Positions 16,441 through 18,999 of a stretch of 18,999 bases of DNA are shown here, piece after piece (positions within the stretch are counted from its first letter, which is position 1; each line of letters starts with the position of its first letter). The stretch is from positions 1-18,999 of the forward strand of contig JAOZOC010000011.1 in NCBI GenBank assembly GCA_029933495.1, read 5' to 3'. Under the pieces are notes generated by a model, which saw nothing but the letters and a program-made list of their open reading frames with translations, was not told the DNA's origin and did not search any database. Source of the DNA: Bacteroidales bacterium (GTDB lineage Bacteria; Bacteroidota; Bacteroidia; Bacteroidales; JAADJA01). The position numbers and the translations under genes were made by a program.

Positions 16441-18750
16441 TTAACCGGCTGACGCCATAACAACAAACCTCTTATAAACGACACCTTTATTATTTTCGGT
16501 CGCACTTACTCCCAAGAAATAAATTCCCGGTTTCAGGTTTGAAATATCAATCATTGACTCCCTGCCATCAATATTACCTTTTTTTACAACAATTCCGGTG
16601 ATACTGTAAACTGTATAATCAAAAGGAGCATTCCCGGGTGAAGAAATGGTTATATGAATTTGATTACCTGCCGGATTGGGATAAATCTTCACATCTCCTG
16701 CATTGAATTCTCTTTCCTCAACCCCAAAAACATAAGGTTTCTCAACTCCTTCATAATAATTTAGTCCGCCGGAATAATTTCCTGTTATCAGGTCGAGCCA
16801 GCCGTCACTATTCAAATCGGCAATGGCAGCGGCAGAGCGCATTCCCTTTTCAATCTCAAAAGGTTCATCATTTATCAGAGTGTGAAGATCGTCAGATTCC
16901 GTGAAGGCTCCTTGGAGATTACCATCAATGTTTTCAAAATAAAAAACTTTCCCCTGCTCCGACCCGACAATAAGTTTTATATCACCCTGCTGGTCTTTGA
17001 AGAAACAGGGCGTGCTGTAACCGTAATACGAAACCGAGTTATCTGTAACATTCACCTTGCCGAGACTGTCGGTCACATACGTAAAAACGGGATTTGCTGC
17101 CGTTCCGGTATTTTCGTAATAATTTAGATTTCCCTTTCTTTCACCAACAATAAGATCAAGAAGTCCGTCCTCATTCAGGTCGAAAAGTTGCGGAGTACTG
17201 AAAAACCCGACATTGATATTCTGGTAGTTCTTAACCGGCCCGGTATACTGCGGAATTGTACCCTGTCCTGCAATATTTTCATAAAACCACAAACTGCCCT
17301 CTTCAAACCCGATTATCATATCCGTATCACCGTCGCCGTCAACATCACCAAATGTGGGATATATTCCGGTAAGTTTTTCCTTGCTCAGTCCTGCATAGTC
17401 ACGTGTAACGAACTCAAAGGAGGGATTAGAGGCAGTTCCGGCATTTCGCAGCAATGCGATATCCGACCAATAAACCGATTGAAGCAACATTCCCGGCTCG
17501 TAATACGAATAGATGTAATATCCGAAATTTGAGATCAGAAGATCGGCAAGTCCATCGTTGTCATAATCATAAAAAACGGGGTATGCACCTGCTCCAAGGT
17601 CAATCATTCCTTCCTGCAGGAAATTATCTTTCACTAGACCAAAAACCGGACTATTGTTGCTGCCCGAATTATCATAAAGCCAGACACTTGTAAAGTTTTC
17701 AGAAGTTACCGGGCTCGGGTCGAATGGTGAAACTAACAATTCCTTAACATCATCATTGTCAATATCAATATAAGCTGCAACCGGCATTGAGAAAAGATGG
17801 ACGGTCTGGTCATACGAAGGGAAAAGAGTATCATAGCTTGTAATATATGCCTCTTCAAGGGTACCTCCATTTATGAGTTGAATCAGGTTAGGGTAATCAA
17901 CATCCCCAAGCAGTAGATCCTTGATATTATTGTCATCCAAATCAAGGAAAAGGAAAGTGGAACCGGTATGCCGGTCTTTTGTTTCATCGGGAATAAGGCT
18001 GAGCTGATTGTATCCTCCGCCAACACAGGTGTCGAGATAAAGCTTGTTTGACTCCTCATTTTCGGCAAAATGGCCCCAGCAATCCGAAACCTGAATAAAG
18101 TCCAGCGAATCGGGGATACCATATTTCTCCATTGACTGGTTCTGATGATACTCAACAAATGAACCAAGTCCCCAAAATGTAATAATGTCAATGTCTCCGT
18201 CATTGTCAATATCGGTAATTCCCGGATAATCAGCATAGGTTGTCAGAATATTTACATCGCCGCCTCCCTGGTATGAAGTGATATACGGATAGACTTCAAG
18301 CTGAAACTCCAATGTGGTCGTTGAAACATTTTTATAGACCTGAATTCCTGCAAATCCGGGTGAGTATGCAAAGATATCCTCTTTTCCATCCATATTATAG
18401 TCAACAAGCTTAACCCATTGAAAAAGTTCAGGAAATTTATCACGATATTCTGGAGCAAAGGTGTAATCAATGGTTCCGGCAGTGCCGCCGTTGATAAATG
18501 TAAGAATCCTGTCACCGTTTCTGTCGAATACGAACAGGTCTTTTATGCCGTCAAGGTTCAGGTCAATTTCACCAAACTGGCAGGAGTTCATCCCACCGGC
18601 CCAGGGATTGGCATACTGGTTCTTCGACTCATCAATGACATTTACTTTCTCTCCCCTGCTTGCCGATTGTTGAAAGTAAAGTTGTGAATGGACATTGAAT
18701 GTGAGGAGAAGAGCAAATAAAACTAATACCGGATTTATATTTGAGTTCAT
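16441..18750 (-). CDS. Secreted FG-GAP/VCBS repeat protein with T9SS tail
   Basis: A 769-residue exported protein. Signal peptide about 1-22 (VLFALLLTFNVHS). Nine FG-GAP/VCBS-type calcium-binding motifs of the DxDxDGxxDLxxG kind follow: DLNLDGIKDL (63-72), DYNMDGKEDI (117-126), DIDNDGDIDII (180-190), DLDDNNIKDL (270-279), DIDNDDVKELL (329-339), DYDNDGLADLL (395-405), DVDGDGDTDMII (469-480), DLNEDGLLDLIV (524-535) and DLNSDGWLDLI (645-655). Such repeats build an integrin-alpha-like propeller. Residues 687-769 are a type A T9SS sorting domain (VKIYPNPAGNQIHI, then KPGIYFLGV). It is likely a surface or released binding protein; no catalytic motif is seen. It is convergent with the TPR/AraC regulator. 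A candidate -7 box lies about 140 bp upstream, which would give a structured leader. Confidence 0.92.
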   Translation of the reverse strand: MNSNINPVLVLFALLLTFNVHSQLYFQQSASRGEKVNVIDESKNQYANPWAGGMNSCQFGEIDLNLDGIKDLFVFDRNGDRILTFINGGTAGTIDYTFAPEYRDKFPELFQWVKLVDYNMDGKEDIFAYSPGFAGIQVYKNVSTTTLEFQLEVYPYITSYQGGGDVNILTTYADYPGITDIDNDGDIDIITFWGLGSFVEYHQNQSMEKYGIPDSLDFIQVSDCWGHFAENEESNKLYLDTCVGGGYNQLSLIPDETKDRHTGSTFLFLDLDDNNIKDLLLGDVDYPNLIQLINGGTLEEAYITSYDTLFPSYDQTVHLFSMPVAAYIDIDNDDVKELLVSPFDPSPVTSENFTSVWLYDNSGSNNSPVFGLVKDNFLQEGMIDLGAGAYPVFYDYDNDGLADLLISNFGYYIYSYYEPGMLLQSVYWSDIALLRNAGTASNPSFEFVTRDYAGLSKEKLTGIYPTFGDVDGDGDTDMIIGFEEGSLWFYENIAGQGTIPQYTGPVKNYQNINVGFFSTPQLFDLNEDGLLDLIVGERKGNLNYYENTGTAANPVFTYVTDSLGKVNVTDNSVSYYGYSTPCFFKDQQGDIKLIVGSEQGKVFYFENIDGNLQGAFTESDDLHTLINDEPFEIEKGMRSAAAIADLNSDGWLDLITGNYSGGLNYYEGVEKPYVFGVEEREFNAGDVKIYPNPAGNQIHITISSPGNAPFDYTVYSITGIVVKKGNIDGRESMIDISNLKPGIYFLGVSATENNKGVVYKRFVVMASAG

Positions 18751-18786
18751 ATCTTTGGGATTAAATAAAAGTTTAAATCATACTTG

Positions 18787-18843
18787 TTATACCGAAGGAA
18801 ATCAGGTTTGCAAAAAAATAAACCTGATTCCTTCGAGTATTAA
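18787..18843. repeat. Long imperfect palindrome, full copy of a dispersed repeat
   Basis: Left arm CGAAGGAAATCAGGTTT (18793-18809) and right arm AAACCTGATTCCTTCG (18820-18835) pair over 16 bp with one bulged A and a 10-base A-rich loop. Weaker symmetry extends outward (ATAC on the left, GTAT on the right). The left arm recurs at 1297-1319. No T-run follows on either strand, so it is not an ordinary terminator. Confidence 0.7.
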
Positions 18844-18849
18844 CTACTT

Positions 18850-18867
18850 CTAAACAGCTTTGTTTAG
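18850..18867. repeat. Small hairpin CTAAACA/TGTTTAG
   Basis: CTAAACA (18850-18856), GCTT loop, TGTTTAG (18861-18867), a perfect 7-bp stem. It lies between the large palindrome and the candidate promoter of the VCBS protein gene, so both would fold in the same leader RNA if that promoter is used. Confidence 0.45.
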
Positions 18868-18890
18868 CAAACCTGTTAAGAATTAGTATA

Positions 18891-18898
18891 CAAAGATA
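18891..18898 (-). promoter_or_regulatory. -7 box TATCTTTG for the VCBS protein gene
   Basis: The minus strand reads TATCTTTG, an exact TAnnTTTG match. It would start transcription near 18884, giving a leader of about 130 nt that carries two hairpins. No -33 TTG is evident and no closer minus-strand match is seen in 18751-18890. Confidence 0.35.
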
Positions 18899-18982
18899 CT
18901 GTTTTTATGCATAAGGATTCTTTTAAACTATAACGACAGATTTGTCAGGACTATTATTGAAACTTATATAAAAAGATATGCC

Positions 18983-18995
18983 GTTCCTACGGAAC
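18983..18995. repeat. GTTCC-TAC-GGAAC palindrome at the window edge
   Basis: GTTCC (18983-18987), TAC, GGAAC (18991-18995). It sits in non-coding DNA at the right end and is cut off by the window, so what it belongs to cannot be seen. Confidence 0.3.
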
Positions 18996-18999
18996 TCTC

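Noticed and set aside
16882..18687. Several plus-strand open frames of 67-114 codons
   Set aside because: All lie antisense to the VCBS repeat gene, whose repeats and T9SS tail leave no doubt about the real frame.
18750..18757. Plus-strand TATCTTTG box just right of the VCBS gene start
   Set aside because: It points to the right, but no plus-strand gene follows within the window. Probably chance in AT-rich DNA.
1..18999. CRISPR array, tRNA or rRNA genes, insertion-sequence transposase
   Set aside because: No regularly spaced repeats, no tRNA-like T-arm motif, no rRNA-like conserved stretch and no transposase-like protein were seen on either strand.

Overview
The window looks like a stretch of a Bacteroidota chromosome, most likely an environmental or marine Bacteroidales/Marinilabiliales-type organism. 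The evidence is moderately AT-rich DNA, promoters of the TAnnTTTG type, little sign of Shine-Dalgarno sequences, and three secreted proteins with a C-terminal type IX secretion (T9SS) sorting domain. A fourth large secreted protein, a gingipain-family peptidase, ends differently. Nothing resembling an rRNA, tRNA, transposase, phage or CRISPR element was seen.

Left part (1-7819, all minus strand): a PLP-dependent class I/II aminotransferase, an MFS permease, and a 1679-residue multidomain C25 cysteine peptidase. Each has its own candidate TAnnTTTG promoter, so they are probably separate transcription units. The peptidase and the next gene are divergent, and their two -7 boxes lie about 33 bp apart.

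Middle part (7963-12005, plus strand): an ICMT/PEMT-type membrane methyltransferase, an EamA (DMT) permease, and a secreted propeller-like protein with an Fn3-like domain and a T9SS tail. The 8707-8980 spacer holds small repeats. A 468-bp stretch (12006-12473) contains no convincing gene. It starts with a strong hairpin and ends at the intrinsic terminator of the next, convergent gene.

Right part (12512-18999): a secreted minus-strand protein (adhesin-like, propeller-like and carboxypeptidase-regulatory-like domains plus a T9SS tail) diverges from a plus-strand membrane-anchored TPR/AraC-type one-component regulator. The 240-bp gap between them carries a perfect 9-bp inverted repeat and a related half-site exactly 40 bp away. 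Convergent to the regulator is a 769-residue FG-GAP/VCBS repeat protein with a T9SS tail. The upstream region of that gene holds a long palindrome, and half of that palindrome recurs at 1297-1319.

Taken together this is a cell-surface/secretome neighbourhood: four of nine genes encode exported multidomain proteins, two encode inner-membrane transporters, one a membrane methyltransferase, and one a transmembrane regulator that probably controls its divergent neighbour. No known defence or biosynthetic system is apparent. The best candidates for something undescribed are the non-canonical dockerin-like C-terminal module of the C25 peptidase, the TPR-TM-AraC regulator with its operator-like site, and the dispersed palindromic repeat.
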